DNA of 64,000 nt from Thiocapsa roseilacustris (GTDB taxonomy: Bacteria > Pseudomonadota > Gammaproteobacteria > Chromatiales > Chromatiaceae). The position numbers were made by a program, and so were the translations under genes. Below, piece by piece: positions 39,951 to 49,417 of the stretch (positions are counted from its first letter, which is position 1; every line of letters begins with the position of its first letter). The notes below the pieces were generated by a model. It made no database searches, had not been told where the DNA came from, and saw nothing but the letters and a program-made list of their open reading frames with translations. Location of the stretch: NCBI RefSeq assembly GCF_041903755.1, contig NZ_JBBWVE010000016.1:1-64000 (forward strand), given 5' to 3'.

Positions 39951-40664
39951 GTGGCGCACTCCGACCGTTACGCGATGCTCTTGAGCGCGTTGCCGTATCA
40001 TGGCCCGCTCTTCGGTGCAAAACAGACCCCCTTGTCGCGCATTCGACTGAACCAGCGTCTCGCCTTGCTGGATCCGGTAGAAGCGGATTGTCTGCACCAC
40101 GCCAGACGCCTACTCGAATGGGCCCAGCAGGAGCCCGACCGGACCGACGCACAGTCCGTGGTCCGAGCCAAACAGGTCATCGACGGGATCACGAACCCCT
40201 TTATCCGCGATCTGGTGACCTGGCGTCTTGAGATGCGCACGCTGGTCGCCGCCCTGCGGCGGCGGCACCGCGGCGAGTCCGCGCCGCGCGATCGCCGCTG
40301 GGGTTTCGGCCGCTGGACGAGCCGGATCATGCAGCACTGGAACGAGCCCGCCTTCGGTCTCGAACGCGCCTTTCCCTGGCTGCCCGAGGCCGAGCGTTTG
40401 CTCGCCCGCGGCGCCACCGTCGATCTGGAGCGCCTGCTGCTCGGTGCGGTGTGGAACCACTTGGAGAGCTGCAGCGACGGGCACTATCTCGATTTCGAGG
40501 CCGTCGTCATCTACGTCCTGCGCTGGGACATGATCGCGCGCTGGACGACGTACGACGGCGCGGAGGCCGCACGACGCTTCGACGAGCTGGTCGAGCAGGC
40601 GATGGCGGGGGTCGAGAAGAGCCTGCGGCCGTCCGCCGCTGCTGCCCGACCGGAACGCATTTAA
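39951..40664 (+). CDS. DUF2764 protein of V-type ATPase operons
   Basis: A 237-residue soluble helical protein starting with GTG (MAHSDRYAMLLSALPYHGPL), the typical DUF2764 N-terminus. Such proteins are found between E and A subunit genes in bacterial V-ATPase operons and may replace subunit C as the link between rotor and ring; this is an inference from the family. The stop codon TAA lies within the first bases of a repeat C copy, so the last codon (Ile) and stop may have been supplied by the repeat insertion. Confidence 0.8.
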   Translation: MAHSDRYAMLLSALPYHGPLFGAKQTPLSRIRLNQRLALLDPVEADCLHHARRLLEWAQQEPDRTDAQSVVRAKQVIDGITNPFIRDLVTWRLEMRTLVAALRRRHRGESAPRDRRWGFGRWTSRIMQHWNEPAFGLERAFPWLPEAERLLARGATVDLERLLLGAVWNHLESCSDGHYLDFEAVVIYVLRWDMIARWTTYDGAEAARRFDELVEQAMAGVEKSLRPSAAAARPERI

Positions 40665-40864
40665 ACCGCGCCCGGTGCAGTATGCGATGTTTTTGGATGG
40701 GATCGGCCGCGGCAGACGTGACGACCGCTGGAGCTGGCGCGGTTTAAAGTATTGAAAAATTTTAAACTCTAAACCGCGTCTCACTGGGATCAAGAAAATC
40801 TCCGAAGCTAAGCGAGCAATGAAAACGACGCTTGTCGCTCTGGACGCGGTTTAGACGCGGTTTA
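40661..40864. repeat. Interspersed repeat C, copy 2, composite
   Basis: 40661-40747 is an 87-bp unit with ends TTAAACCGCGCC and GGCGCGGTTTAA. It is followed after an AT-rich hairpin (AAAATTTTAAAC) by a second unit with ends CTAAACCGCGTC and GACGCGGTTTAG. The same composite order is found at 62751-62944. It splits atpA from the rest of the V-ATPase operon, leaving a 247-base gap without a gene. Confidence 0.85.
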
Positions 40865-40911
40865 ACCCTGTCGACCGCTGGCTCGACGTCGGCGCCCTAC
40901 TGGATCAACTC

Positions 40912-42846
40912 ATGGCAAGACACACGACCCGAGGCAAGCCCAAGCACGAGGACCGGTCGCGTGCATCCGAAGGCGCCTCCCCGACACAGGACCTCGCCGA
41001 GATGCGCGACGACGCACCGATAGTCCCACAGGCACCCGCGACACAGGCCGACGCACTCGCACGGGTGATCGCGGTGCAGGAGAGCCTGGTGACCATCGAG
41101 GCCGGCTGGGAGAAGGGGACGCGCCGCCCCCTGATGAAGAACGAGGTGGTCCTCATCCTGCCGCGACGGGTTCCCACCGATGGACGCCAGGAACGGCTCA
41201 AGGCCGAGGTCCTGCGGGTGCGCGGCGATACTGCCGACGTCCAGGTGTTCGAGGATACGCGTGGCATTACCATCGGCGATCCGGTCGAGCAGACCGGCGA
41301 GATGTTGTCGGTCATCCTCGGACCCGGCTTACTGGGTCAAGTCTATGACGGCCTGCAAAGCCCGCTCGACAAGATCGCCATCGCGCATGGCATCTTCCTG
41401 CCGCGCGGCGTGGACGTCGATCCGTTGGACCGAGAGCGCAAATGGTCCTTCGTCCCTGCCGTGTCGCAAGGTGCGCGCCTGGGGTCCGGCGGCCTGCTCG
41501 GCACGGTCGCGGAGGGTCGCTTCACGCACAAGATCATGGTGCCGTTCGACCAGGTTGGCGAGGTCGAGGTCACCTGGATCCAGGAAGGGAGCGTGACGCT
41601 CGACACCCCGGTCGCGCGCATCCGCGATGCCGGGGGCGAGGAGCACTCGGTCGACCTGACCCAGCGCTGGCCGGTCCGCCGCCCCCTGACCGAGCAGATG
41701 CTGCGCGCGCGCACGACCGAGCGGCTCTATCCGAACGAGCCGATGATCACGACCATGCGGACCATCGACACCTTCTTCCCGGTCGCGCGCGGCGGGACCG
41801 CCTGCATCCCCGGCCCCTTCGGTGCCGGCAAGACCGTGCTGCAGCATTCGCTCGCCAAGCATGCGGACGTGGATATCGTGCTGGTGGTTGCCTGCGGCGA
41901 GCGCGCGGGCGAGGTCGTGGAAACCATCCAGGAGTTCCCGCGCATCAAGGACCCGGCGACCGGCGGCTCGCTGATGGACCGCACCATCATTATCTGCAAT
42001 ACCTCCTCCATGCCGGTCGCGGCGCGCGAGGCGTCGATCTACACCGGCATCACCATCGGCGAGTATTACCGCCAGATGGGCTATCACGTCCTACTCCTGG
42101 CGGACTCGACCTCCCGCTGGGCACAGGCGATGCGCGAGACTTCGGGGCGCCTGGAAGAGATTCCGGGCGAGGAGGCCTTCCCGGCCTATCTGGAATCGGC
42201 GATCCGCAGCGTCTACGAGCGCGCCGGCCTGATCCGCAGCGCCGACGGCAGCTTGGGAAGCCTGACCATGATCGGCACCGTCTCCCCGGCCGGCGGCAAC
42301 TTCGAAGAACCCGTCACGCAGGGCACGCTCAGCACGGTCAAGAGCTTCCTCGGGCTCTCTTACGACCGTGCGTACCGCCGCTTCTACCCGGCGATCGATC
42401 CGCTGATCTCCTGGTCGCGCTACCTGGAGCAGTTGTCCGACTGGTATGCCCGCAACCTGGATCCGACCTGGACCGAGCGCGTCAAGGCCCTGAAGGATTC
42501 CCTTGTCCGCGGCGACAGCGTCCAGCAAATGATGCAGGTGACGGGCGAAGAAGGCATCACGACGGACGACTATGTCGTCTATCAAAAGGCGCTCTTCCTC
42601 GACATGGTCTTCCTCCAGCAGGACGCCTTCGACGATGTCGATGGCGCGGTCCCCATGGATCGCCAAAAACTCACCTTCGACCGCGTCTGGGGCATCGTCG
42701 AGCAGGAGCGCAGCTTCGAGGACAAGACCGCGGTGCGACACCATTTCAACAAGCTGACTGGCCTCTTCAAGAACTTCCACTATGCCGCACCCGAATCGCC
42801 GGACTACACGCGTCTGCTCGCCGAGATCGACGCGATGACCCACTGA
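40912..42846 (+). CDS. atpA: V-type ATPase catalytic subunit A
   Basis: A 644-residue catalytic subunit. The first 40-45 residues (charged, RGKPKHEDRSRASEGAS) are an extra N-terminal extension. Then come the N-barrel, the bulge domain, Walker A GPFGAGKT (about residues 304-311), the catalytic-Glu segment VACGERAGEVVETIQEF, LLADSTSRWAQAMRETSGRL, and a C-terminal helical domain ending AEIDAMTH. It completes the A3B3 head together with atpB. The distance of nearly 5 kb between A and B genes, and the repeat between them, are unusual. The following gene begins one base after the stop. Confidence 0.95.
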   Translation: MARHTTRGKPKHEDRSRASEGASPTQDLAEMRDDAPIVPQAPATQADALARVIAVQESLVTIEAGWEKGTRRPLMKNEVVLILPRRVPTDGRQERLKAEVLRVRGDTADVQVFEDTRGITIGDPVEQTGEMLSVILGPGLLGQVYDGLQSPLDKIAIAHGIFLPRGVDVDPLDRERKWSFVPAVSQGARLGSGGLLGTVAEGRFTHKIMVPFDQVGEVEVTWIQEGSVTLDTPVARIRDAGGEEHSVDLTQRWPVRRPLTEQMLRARTTERLYPNEPMITTMRTIDTFFPVARGGTACIPGPFGAGKTVLQHSLAKHADVDIVLVVACGERAGEVVETIQEFPRIKDPATGGSLMDRTIIICNTSSMPVAAREASIYTGITIGEYYRQMGYHVLLLADSTSRWAQAMRETSGRLEEIPGEEAFPAYLESAIRSVYERAGLIRSADGSLGSLTMIGTVSPAGGNFEEPVTQGTLSTVKSFLGLSYDRAYRRFYPAIDPLISWSRYLEQLSDWYARNLDPTWTERVKALKDSLVRGDSVQQMMQVTGEEGITTDDYVVYQKALFLDMVFLQQDAFDDVDGAVPMDRQKLTFDRVWGIVEQERSFEDKTAVRHHFNKLTGLFKNFHYAAPESPDYTRLLAEIDAMTH

Positions 42847-42847
42847 C

Positions 42848-43804
42848 ATGACGGGCTGTCGGATATCAATGGAAATGACGGAAGCCCCGAAGCCTGTCGC
42901 ACCAAGATCGATCGATGGATTCCAGCTCGTCCGGGATGCCGGCAAGCTCTGGCTCGAGCACAACGCCTTCAGCCATGCCGGCGCCTTGGCCTTCTTTACG
43001 CTCTTCTCCCTCGCACCCACCTTGGTCATCGTCGCCGCGGTCTTGGGCCTGGTGCTGGGCGAAAGTGCGGCCCAAGGCGAGATTGCCGCCCGGCTGCAGG
43101 ACGCCATCGGGGTCGGCGCGGCTCAAGCGATCGAGCACGCGGCCTTGATGTCGCGGGTGGAGACGACGGGCTTGATGCCGACCCTGCTCGGGATCGGCGC
43201 CGTCGTGGTTGGTGCAACCACCGTCTTCGCCCAATTGCGCTTCTCGCTCAACACCATCTGGGGTGTCAGACCCAATCCCGAAAGCAGCGGTCTGTTGCAC
43301 ATCGCCATGACGCGGATCTTGGCCTTGTTCGTGGTCCTTTTGATCGGTCTGGCGTTGTTGCTCTACAGCGTGATCAGCACAGCGCTGAGTACGATCGCGC
43401 CCTACCTGGACCTGTCGTGGCCGGGCCTGGAGCTCTTGTGGAGTGGCGGGCAATCGGCGATCGCATTGCTGATCGCGACGGTATTCATCGCAACCCTGTT
43501 CAAAGTGATGCCGGACGTGATCCTCTCTTGGCGGGATGTGATGATCGGCGCCATTGTCACCGCGCTGATGTTCGCAATCGGTCGCTACGGCATGACCCTG
43601 TTTCTCGCACACACCGCGAAGGCGTCCACCTTCGGAGCGGCGGCCTCGTTGGTGATCGTCCTGTTTTGGGTCTATTTCTCGGCGCTGATTCTCTTACTGG
43701 GCGCGGCCTTTACGCGAATGCATCTTCAGGCGCGCGGCAAGCCCGTTGTCCCCCGAAAATCGGCGGTCAGGGTCACGCAGGAATTCGTTCGGCAATCGCC
43801 TTAG
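42848..43804 (+). CDS. YihY/BrkB family inner-membrane protein
   Basis: A 318-residue protein with six membrane helices. It begins with a short soluble stretch, then HNAFSHAGALAFFTLFSLAP, typical of the YihY/BrkB family formerly called RNase BN. Conserved are RFSLNTIWGV and WRDVMIGAIVTALMFAIGRY, with a final FWVYFSALILLLGAAFTRMH. Start ATG at 42848 or MEMTEAP at 42869. The role of the family is unresolved; membrane transport is suspected. It lies directly after atpA and may be cotranscribed. Confidence 0.85.
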   Translation: MTGCRISMEMTEAPKPVAPRSIDGFQLVRDAGKLWLEHNAFSHAGALAFFTLFSLAPTLVIVAAVLGLVLGESAAQGEIAARLQDAIGVGAAQAIEHAALMSRVETTGLMPTLLGIGAVVVGATTVFAQLRFSLNTIWGVRPNPESSGLLHIAMTRILALFVVLLIGLALLLYSVISTALSTIAPYLDLSWPGLELLWSGGQSAIALLIATVFIATLFKVMPDVILSWRDVMIGAIVTALMFAIGRYGMTLFLAHTAKASTFGAAASLVIVLFWVYFSALILLLGAAFTRMHLQARGKPVVPRKSAVRVTQEFVRQSP

Positions 43805-43887
43805 ATGTTTCCTTTCGGGGAAATTTATCGTTGGCCCCGCACCCCGCACCCTGAACCCCGCACCCGGAATCCTGAACCCGCAGCGGC

Positions 43888-45663
43888 TCAACGACCGGGG
43901 TTGAGGGCCGGCAAAGCGGCACGTTTGATCCGGGCGACGCGGTCCTTGCGCGGACGCAGCGCGGCGCCGCGGCCGACTTGTCGCATGAAGTCGCGTTTCC
44001 ATCGCGAGAAGTCGAGATCCTGTCGGCCGTAGAGCGCGGCGTCCAGCTCCTGCATCAGCCGGGTCAAGGTCGCCGGATCCGCGTGCGGGCGTAAGCTCAA
44101 GATGAGCCGGGTGAGGTTGGGCTGGGTGGCCTCGCCTTGGAAGCGGAGCCGGCTGCGGGCATCCGCCTCGAAGCGGTCGCACCAGTCGACGGGGTCCGAT
44201 GCGCGATTGGCGTGGCCCACGCAGAGCAGGAATCGACTGCTCGGGGGGAGTGCTGCAGCCGCGGCTGCGCGCATGCGCGCGACCAGCGGTTCGGGTCGCA
44301 GCCGACGGGCGAGGCGACCCCAGCGGTTGCCTATCAGGGCACCGAATGCACTGAGTCTGCCGACGAGCCCTGCCGCCGTTCGGGCGGGCGGTCGATCCTG
44401 CGGCTGCGATTTGGTGGCGTAGAAGACGCCGCCCCAATAGCCGGCGAGCAGCAGCAGAAGCCCCGTCAGCGGGAGCCATACAAAGCTCCAGTCTTCCGCG
44501 GTCATGACGGAGGAGGGCATGCCGAAGGGGCCGCTCTCTCCGCCGATGCTCAAGGTACGCATCGGCAGACTCGCGAGCTCTCGGGTGCCCAAGTCGGTGT
44601 TCCACCAGGCGACACCGATCTCGGGAAGGGTCAGTCGACCGGAGGATTGAGGGACCAGGGTGTAGTACTCGGTACGGCGTGCGACCAGATCACGGCGGTC
44701 TGCCGAGAGGCCACTTTCCGTGAGCACCTGCTCGCGATAGACGCGGTGATCCGGTCCGGCGAGTTGGTCCTCCAGGCTCGGCAACTGCGCTGCAGTGCCT
44801 CCGGTGGCGACAAGCTCCAGCGCCAGCGTGACGGGCTGCCCGGGGACCAAAGTGGTTTCGCGACCGATGTCGGCCTTGAGACTTAATGATCTCAGGGGCA
44901 GCCAGGGCGTCACCGCGCTCACGGCCGGTCGAACCTGAAGGCGAATCGGGAGGTCGGTCACCGACTCGAAGCGCTGCATGCCGCCGCTCATGCCGCGTAC
45001 GGTTCCCGTCACCTTGATGGGGGGAATCTCGATACTGCCCGGTCGCAACGGGATCAGGGTTAGGATGAAGGTGTTGACGATCTCGCGCCGGCCACCCTCG
45101 GCAGCGCGGGACTCCGGGGTCGGTCCGTCCAGACGCTGGACGATTGCGTCTCCGGTCGCCGGGAGATCGAGCGTGGCCTCACTGGGATTGTCCGAGGTGA
45201 TGAGCCGAAGACGCAGCAGCAATGGCTGCTGCACATAGGGTTCCAGCTCGTCGAGCGTGGCTTCGAGCCGAGGCGGCTTGCCTTGAGCCTGGGTTCGGTA
45301 TTGCCCCGGATATTGCCCCGGCATCTGGTGCGGGAACTGACCGTAACCGGGTGCCGGCATCTGACCCGGCGGATAGGCCGGGGGAACACCCTGCGGATTG
45401 GCCGGCGGGGTGCCTTGCGCGGTACTCGGCGGTTGGGGGCGGAACTGCCAGGACCCGGCCTGCGGCGGGGGTTGGCCGTAGGGTCCCCGAGGCTGGAAGG
45501 GCTGCTGTCCCGGAGGACCATAGGGCCAGGCGCTCGCCGCTGGCCCGAACAACCCCAGCGTCAGGCCCAGTATCAGGATCGGAATCAAGCAAAGTATCGG
45601 ACTCGACGCCTGGATCACCAGGCCGAACGGCGTCGCGTGACGTCGGAGACTTTCGGTGCGCAT
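43888..45663 (-). CDS. BatD-like protein with proline/glutamine-rich insert
   Basis: A 591-residue membrane protein. The signal/anchor segment (CLIPILILGLTLGLFGPAA) is followed by an unusual Pro-Gly-Gln-Tyr-rich stretch of about 80 residues (from YGPPGQQPFQPRGPYGQPPP to QYPGQYRTQ). Immunoglobulin-like BatD domains follow (LEATLDELEPYVQQPLLLRL, then PLRPGSIEIPPIKVTGTVRG). A transmembrane helix (WLPLTGLLLLLAGYWGGVFY) leads to a cytoplasmic tail. Last gene of the aerotolerance operon, overlapping the TPR gene by TGATG. BatD works with VWA proteins at the cell envelope. Confidence 0.8.
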   Translation of the reverse strand: MRTESLRRHATPFGLVIQASSPILCLIPILILGLTLGLFGPAASAWPYGPPGQQPFQPRGPYGQPPPQAGSWQFRPQPPSTAQGTPPANPQGVPPAYPPGQMPAPGYGQFPHQMPGQYPGQYRTQAQGKPPRLEATLDELEPYVQQPLLLRLRLITSDNPSEATLDLPATGDAIVQRLDGPTPESRAAEGGRREIVNTFILTLIPLRPGSIEIPPIKVTGTVRGMSGGMQRFESVTDLPIRLQVRPAVSAVTPWLPLRSLSLKADIGRETTLVPGQPVTLALELVATGGTAAQLPSLEDQLAGPDHRVYREQVLTESGLSADRRDLVARRTEYYTLVPQSSGRLTLPEIGVAWWNTDLGTRELASLPMRTLSIGGESGPFGMPSSVMTAEDWSFVWLPLTGLLLLLAGYWGGVFYATKSQPQDRPPARTAAGLVGRLSAFGALIGNRWGRLARRLRPEPLVARMRAAAAAALPPSSRFLLCVGHANRASDPVDWCDRFEADARSRLRFQGEATQPNLTRLILSLRPHADPATLTRLMQELDAALYGRQDLDFSRWKRDFMRQVGRGAALRPRKDRVARIKRAALPALNPGR

Positions 45664-47345
45664 CACCACGGACGATTCTCCAAGATTGGCGCACCCGTCG
45701 TCTGCATCCAACGCAGCTCCTCCAGGCGATACTGATTGCGGATTAAGAGTGACGGGTCGCCCTCCACCTGCTTGAGTCGCTGCTCCATCACGTCCATTCC
45801 TGCGCCCAGCGCGGGTGAGCCGTCGATCGCGCCTCGTTCGTCCGTCGTGTCCTCGCCCAATTGGTCGCCGGGGCGATCGCCGAGTTGATCGAAACGCTCT
45901 GCGGCCTCCGGCTGGGCCTCGGTGCCGAGCGTCTCGGGTGGTTTCACCTCTGCCGGACCGAGCCGATCCGGACGGGGTGTCCGGCCGATTGCGTCGTCGG
46001 TGCCACCGTCTTCGCGGTCGGGCTGGCTCGGGTCGGGGCCCGGGGCGTCTGCGCGACCCGGCTCTGCAGAATCCGGCTCCTTGCCGTTTTCGTCGTGAGA
46101 TTCGGGCTCGCCGAGACTCGGGTCACGCCCGTCCATTGGGTCGTTCCCGGATGATTCATCTCGGGGCGATTCGTCTCGCGGTGCTTGCGTCGGGTCTTCC
46201 TCGCCGTCGGCGGGCTCGTCCTCTTGCGGTGTTGCGGAGGGTTCGGTCGATGGCCTGGATTCGGGCTCGTCCTCGCCGCCGCCCTCGCTGACATCGCCGG
46301 GCTCGCCGTCCTTTCCGGATTCGGACTCGGATGCAGTCTCCTCGCCGGATGCGCCGTTCGGCGTGGTCCGATCCCCGGCGTCGCCTCGATCGCTGTCGGT
46401 CTCGGGTTGATTGGACTCGCCGCCCTCCGAGTCGGTTGCGGTGTCCGCTGTCGTGCCGGCCTGTTCCGATTCATCCGCGCCGCGTGCGTCGCTGGAGTCA
46501 CCCTGCGCCTCGCCATCGGTGGGTTCGGATGCGTCGCTGCCTTGCCCTTCACCCGCCTCGTCGCCTTCACCCTCGGTCTGCGACTCGCTTTGCTGGCCCG
46601 AGCCGTCGGAGGATTGATCCTGAGCGCCGCTGTCCTCGCCCTGCTCGTCGCCGGATTCCTCGCCTTCGGATTCTTGTTGCTGCTCCGCGCCTTCTTGTTG
46701 CTCGGATGGCTGTTGCTGCTCCCCCTGCTGTTGGTCCTCGGATTGACTATCCTCCTCTGATTCCTGCGCCTCCTCGGACTGCTGCGCCTCCTCGGACTTC
46801 TCCTGTGGCGATTGCTGCTCCTGTTGCTCTTCTTCTTGTGATGCCTGATCGCGATCTTCGGCACTCTGTGTCGGATCCTCCCCGTCCTCTTGTTCGGACT
46901 CGTCGCGAAACTGCTCCTGCTCGAGCCTCGCCAAGGTGGCTCGGGTGACGGCAAGGTTATGGGCCGCATCCGTGTGGCTCGGATCGTCGCGCAGAACCGA
47001 CTCGTAGGCCGTCGCGGCGCCTGTGTAGTCGCCGCGCTCGAAGCGGGTGTTGCCGAGGTTGTAACGGGCCGATTGGCCCTCCTTGCCTTGCTCGGCCTGG
47101 TTGAAGGCGCGTTCGGCCTCGTCGAGTCGCCCCGCGCGGTAGAGGGCGACGCCTTGCCGATAGGGATCGGAGAAGGACTCCGCGGCGGTGTCGAAGTCAC
47201 CCGACTGATAGGTCTCGAGCGCCTCCTGCTCGGAGGTCTTGAACCATCCGGCGACTGCCGGATACGGCAGGCAGACGGCGAGCATGAGGAGCACTGCGGC
47301 GGAGCGGGAAAGAACGCCGTGGCGTAGGATCAACGGGGTGCTCAT
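45663..47345 (-). CDS. TPR protein with very long acidic low-complexity region (BatE/BatC-like)
   Basis: A 560-residue protein: signal/anchor (SAAVLLMLAVCLPYPAVAGW), then about three TPR units (residues 35-140, such as DTAAESFSDPYRQGVALYRA). It then has some 340 residues almost without hydrophobic amino acids, rich in Glu, Ser, Gln, Asp and Gly. A short ordered C-terminus ends GAPILENRPW. TPR proteins in Bat operons bridge VWA partners in the periplasm. The acidic stretch is far longer than usual; its base composition is as GC-rich as the neighbours. Overlaps the upstream VWA gene by ATGA. Confidence 0.8.
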   Translation of the reverse strand: MSTPLILRHGVLSRSAAVLLMLAVCLPYPAVAGWFKTSEQEALETYQSGDFDTAAESFSDPYRQGVALYRAGRLDEAERAFNQAEQGKEGQSARYNLGNTRFERGDYTGAATAYESVLRDDPSHTDAAHNLAVTRATLARLEQEQFRDESEQEDGEDPTQSAEDRDQASQEEEQQEQQSPQEKSEEAQQSEEAQESEEDSQSEDQQQGEQQQPSEQQEGAEQQQESEGEESGDEQGEDSGAQDQSSDGSGQQSESQTEGEGDEAGEGQGSDASEPTDGEAQGDSSDARGADESEQAGTTADTATDSEGGESNQPETDSDRGDAGDRTTPNGASGEETASESESGKDGEPGDVSEGGGEDEPESRPSTEPSATPQEDEPADGEEDPTQAPRDESPRDESSGNDPMDGRDPSLGEPESHDENGKEPDSAEPGRADAPGPDPSQPDREDGGTDDAIGRTPRPDRLGPAEVKPPETLGTEAQPEAAERFDQLGDRPGDQLGEDTTDERGAIDGSPALGAGMDVMEQRLKQVEGDPSLLIRNQYRLEELRWMQTTGAPILENRPW

Positions 47346-48373
47346 GTGGAAGACCTCCGCCGCCGAATCGGCGCGCGGAACCGGGTCAGGAGAAGCAGCA
47401 TGACGAGAACGACGGGGATCCAATAGCGCTCGTTCCACACCCGGGTGCGCTCTTCGCTCGATTGCGGCGGCAGGCGCGAGACCGAGACTGCGCGCAGGAT
47501 GGCGTCCGAGTCCGAGTCACGATAGTCGGCGATCCGATGGATGCCGGCGCCGGCCTCCGCCAGACGCGCCAAGAGCGCGTCATCGAGCGAGGAGCGGATC
47601 GGCTCGCCGCTGAGATCCCGGATGAATCCGCCGGCCGGTCCCGGCACCAATCCGCCCTGCGTCGTCCCGATGCCCAGCGTGTGGATGCGGATCCCTCGGG
47701 ATGCCAGCACGGCAAACTGCTCGGGGAGGTCGGGCTCCTCGAAGTCGCCGTCCGAGATCAAGAGGATCGAGCGGGCGCTGTCCTCGGGGAGGCCCGCCAG
47801 GAGCAGCTCGGCGCGCGCGAGTGCGGCGCCCACGCGACTGCCCTGCAGGTTCGGGTCGGCAAGCTCGCTCGATAAGGCGGGCAGGGCATTGAGGATCGTC
47901 TGGGTGTCTTCTGTGATCGGCGAGATGACGTGCGGCACGGTGGCGAAGACGATCAGGCCGAGCCGCGCCTCGCGGTTCTTGCGAATCAAATCGCTGATCT
48001 CGTGGCGGGCGCGCCCGAGGCGGTTCGGGGTGACGTCGGTGACCTGCATGGAACGAGATATATCCAACAAGATCAACAGGTTGTTTCCAGGATGGAAGAG
48101 CCGTACGTCGGTGGCGTCCCAGCGCGGGCCGGCCATCGCCGTGAGGATGAGCCCCCACAAGAGAGCCCAGCTCAGATAGCGGCCCCAGCGCTCGGTGGTG
48201 CGCAGATCGCGTGTCCCGGTCAGATGCGGCAGCAGGTGCGGATCGGCATAGCGGTGCAGCGGGCCTTGGGCTGCGCGGGCCGCGCTGCGCTTGAGCCAGT
48301 AGGCGACCGGGAGCAAGGCCAGGAGGCCCAGAAACCACAGGGGTTGCTCGAAGTGAAAGCCGCCGTCAAACAC
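47342..48373 (-). CDS. VWA-domain protein (BatB-like)
   Basis: A 343-residue membrane protein. An N-terminal helix (FLGLLALLPVAYWLKRSAAR) and a second one near residue 70 are followed by a von Willebrand factor A domain with the metal-site motif LLDISRSMQV and the later ISDGDFEEPD, then a C-terminal helix (WIPVVLVMLLLLTRF). Overlaps the preceding VWA gene by eight bases. Pairs with the BatA-like protein; likely envelope stress or protein-complex assembly role as in moxR/bat operons. Confidence 0.85.
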   Translation of the reverse strand: MFDGGFHFEQPLWFLGLLALLPVAYWLKRSAARAAQGPLHRYADPHLLPHLTGTRDLRTTERWGRYLSWALLWGLILTAMAGPRWDATDVRLFHPGNNLLILLDISRSMQVTDVTPNRLGRARHEISDLIRKNREARLGLIVFATVPHVISPITEDTQTILNALPALSSELADPNLQGSRVGAALARAELLLAGLPEDSARSILLISDGDFEEPDLPEQFAVLASRGIRIHTLGIGTTQGGLVPGPAGGFIRDLSGEPIRSSLDDALLARLAEAGAGIHRIADYRDSDSDAILRAVSVSRLPPQSSEERTRVWNERYWIPVVLVMLLLLTRFRAPIRRRRSST

Positions 48374-49409
48374 CCGCCGTCCTCCCGACGAAGCGCTTGC
48401 GGCCTTCGGGGAAGAGGCCGAGACCGAGCAACGCGATCAGGGCGAGTCCGAGCGGCCAGCGGTAGAGCGGTTGAGGCAGGTAGGCGGTGCGTGTTTCCGC
48501 CTCGGTCTTCTCGAGCTGGCCGATGCGTGCCGAGATCTCCTCAAGCGCGCGGGTATCGGTGGCACGGAAATAGGCCCCGCCAGTGAGCTCGGCGATCTCT
48601 TCGAGGGCGCCTTCGTCCATGGTCAGATCGTCGCGATACCGCACCACGCCCTCTTCGAGGATCGGGATGCTCGCCTGCTTGCTGCCGACCCCGATCACGT
48701 AGACGCGCACCCCGTTCTGTCGGGCCACCGTCGCCGCCTCGCTCGGTGCGAAACGTCCGGCATTGTTGTCCCCGTCGGCGATGACGATCATGACCCGCGA
48801 CCCCTCGGGACGCTCGCGCAGCTTCACCACCCCGAGCGCGATGGCGTCGCCCAGCGCGGTGGCCGGACCGGCAATGCTCGGGACGATCCCGTCGAGGAGC
48901 TGCCGCACGGCCAGCCGGTCCAGGCTCAGGGGCGAGAGCACGAACGCCTGGCTGCCGAAGACCACCAGCCCGACGCGATCGCCGCTGCGACCCTCGATAA
49001 AGCGGCCCATGACCCCTCGCACCACGCTCATGCGGTTGACCGGGCGGCCATCGACCGTGAAATCCAGCGCCTCCATCGAGTGCGAGGCGTCGACCGTGAT
49101 CATGAGATCGTACCCCGGCGTGCTGATCTCGGTGTAGGGCGTCAGCCACTGCGGACGCATCAGCGCGAGCACGAGCGCGATCCAGAGCAGATAGAGCAAG
49201 GTCCGATACAGCCAGCCGGTGAGCTGCAGACCGGGGCGTCGCGCGGCAAAGGCCGCCTGGAGTGCGACGATCTGCGGGTGCAGCAGGGTGACACGCTGAC
49301 CTTCGAGCGTCGTCTCGCCTGGATCCTGTCCGCGCTCGGGCCAAAGCCAGGGCAGGAGAAGCGGCAAGGGCAAGAGGAGTGCGGCCCAATGCCAATGAAA
49401 CTCAAACAT
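48366..49409 (-). CDS. VWA-domain protein (BatA-like)
   Basis: A 347-residue protein starting MFEFHWHWAALLLPLPLLLP. It has two N-terminal membrane segments and a VWA domain with TVDASHSMEAL (the D-x-S-x-S metal site), LVVFGSQAFVLSPLSLDR and VIVIADGDNNAGRF. The C-terminal helix (PLGLALIALLGLGLFPEG) re-enters the membrane. The start is internal to a longer open frame, set by the hydrophobic N-terminus and by the position eight bases after the DUF4381 gene. Confidence 0.87.
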   Translation of the reverse strand: MFEFHWHWAALLLPLPLLLPWLWPERGQDPGETTLEGQRVTLLHPQIVALQAAFAARRPGLQLTGWLYRTLLYLLWIALVLALMRPQWLTPYTEISTPGYDLMITVDASHSMEALDFTVDGRPVNRMSVVRGVMGRFIEGRSGDRVGLVVFGSQAFVLSPLSLDRLAVRQLLDGIVPSIAGPATALGDAIALGVVKLRERPEGSRVMIVIADGDNNAGRFAPSEAATVARQNGVRVYVIGVGSKQASIPILEEGVVRYRDDLTMDEGALEEIAELTGGAYFRATDTRALEEISARIGQLEKTEAETRTAYLPQPLYRWPLGLALIALLGLGLFPEGRKRFVGRTAGV

Positions 49410-49417
49410 GGCGGATC

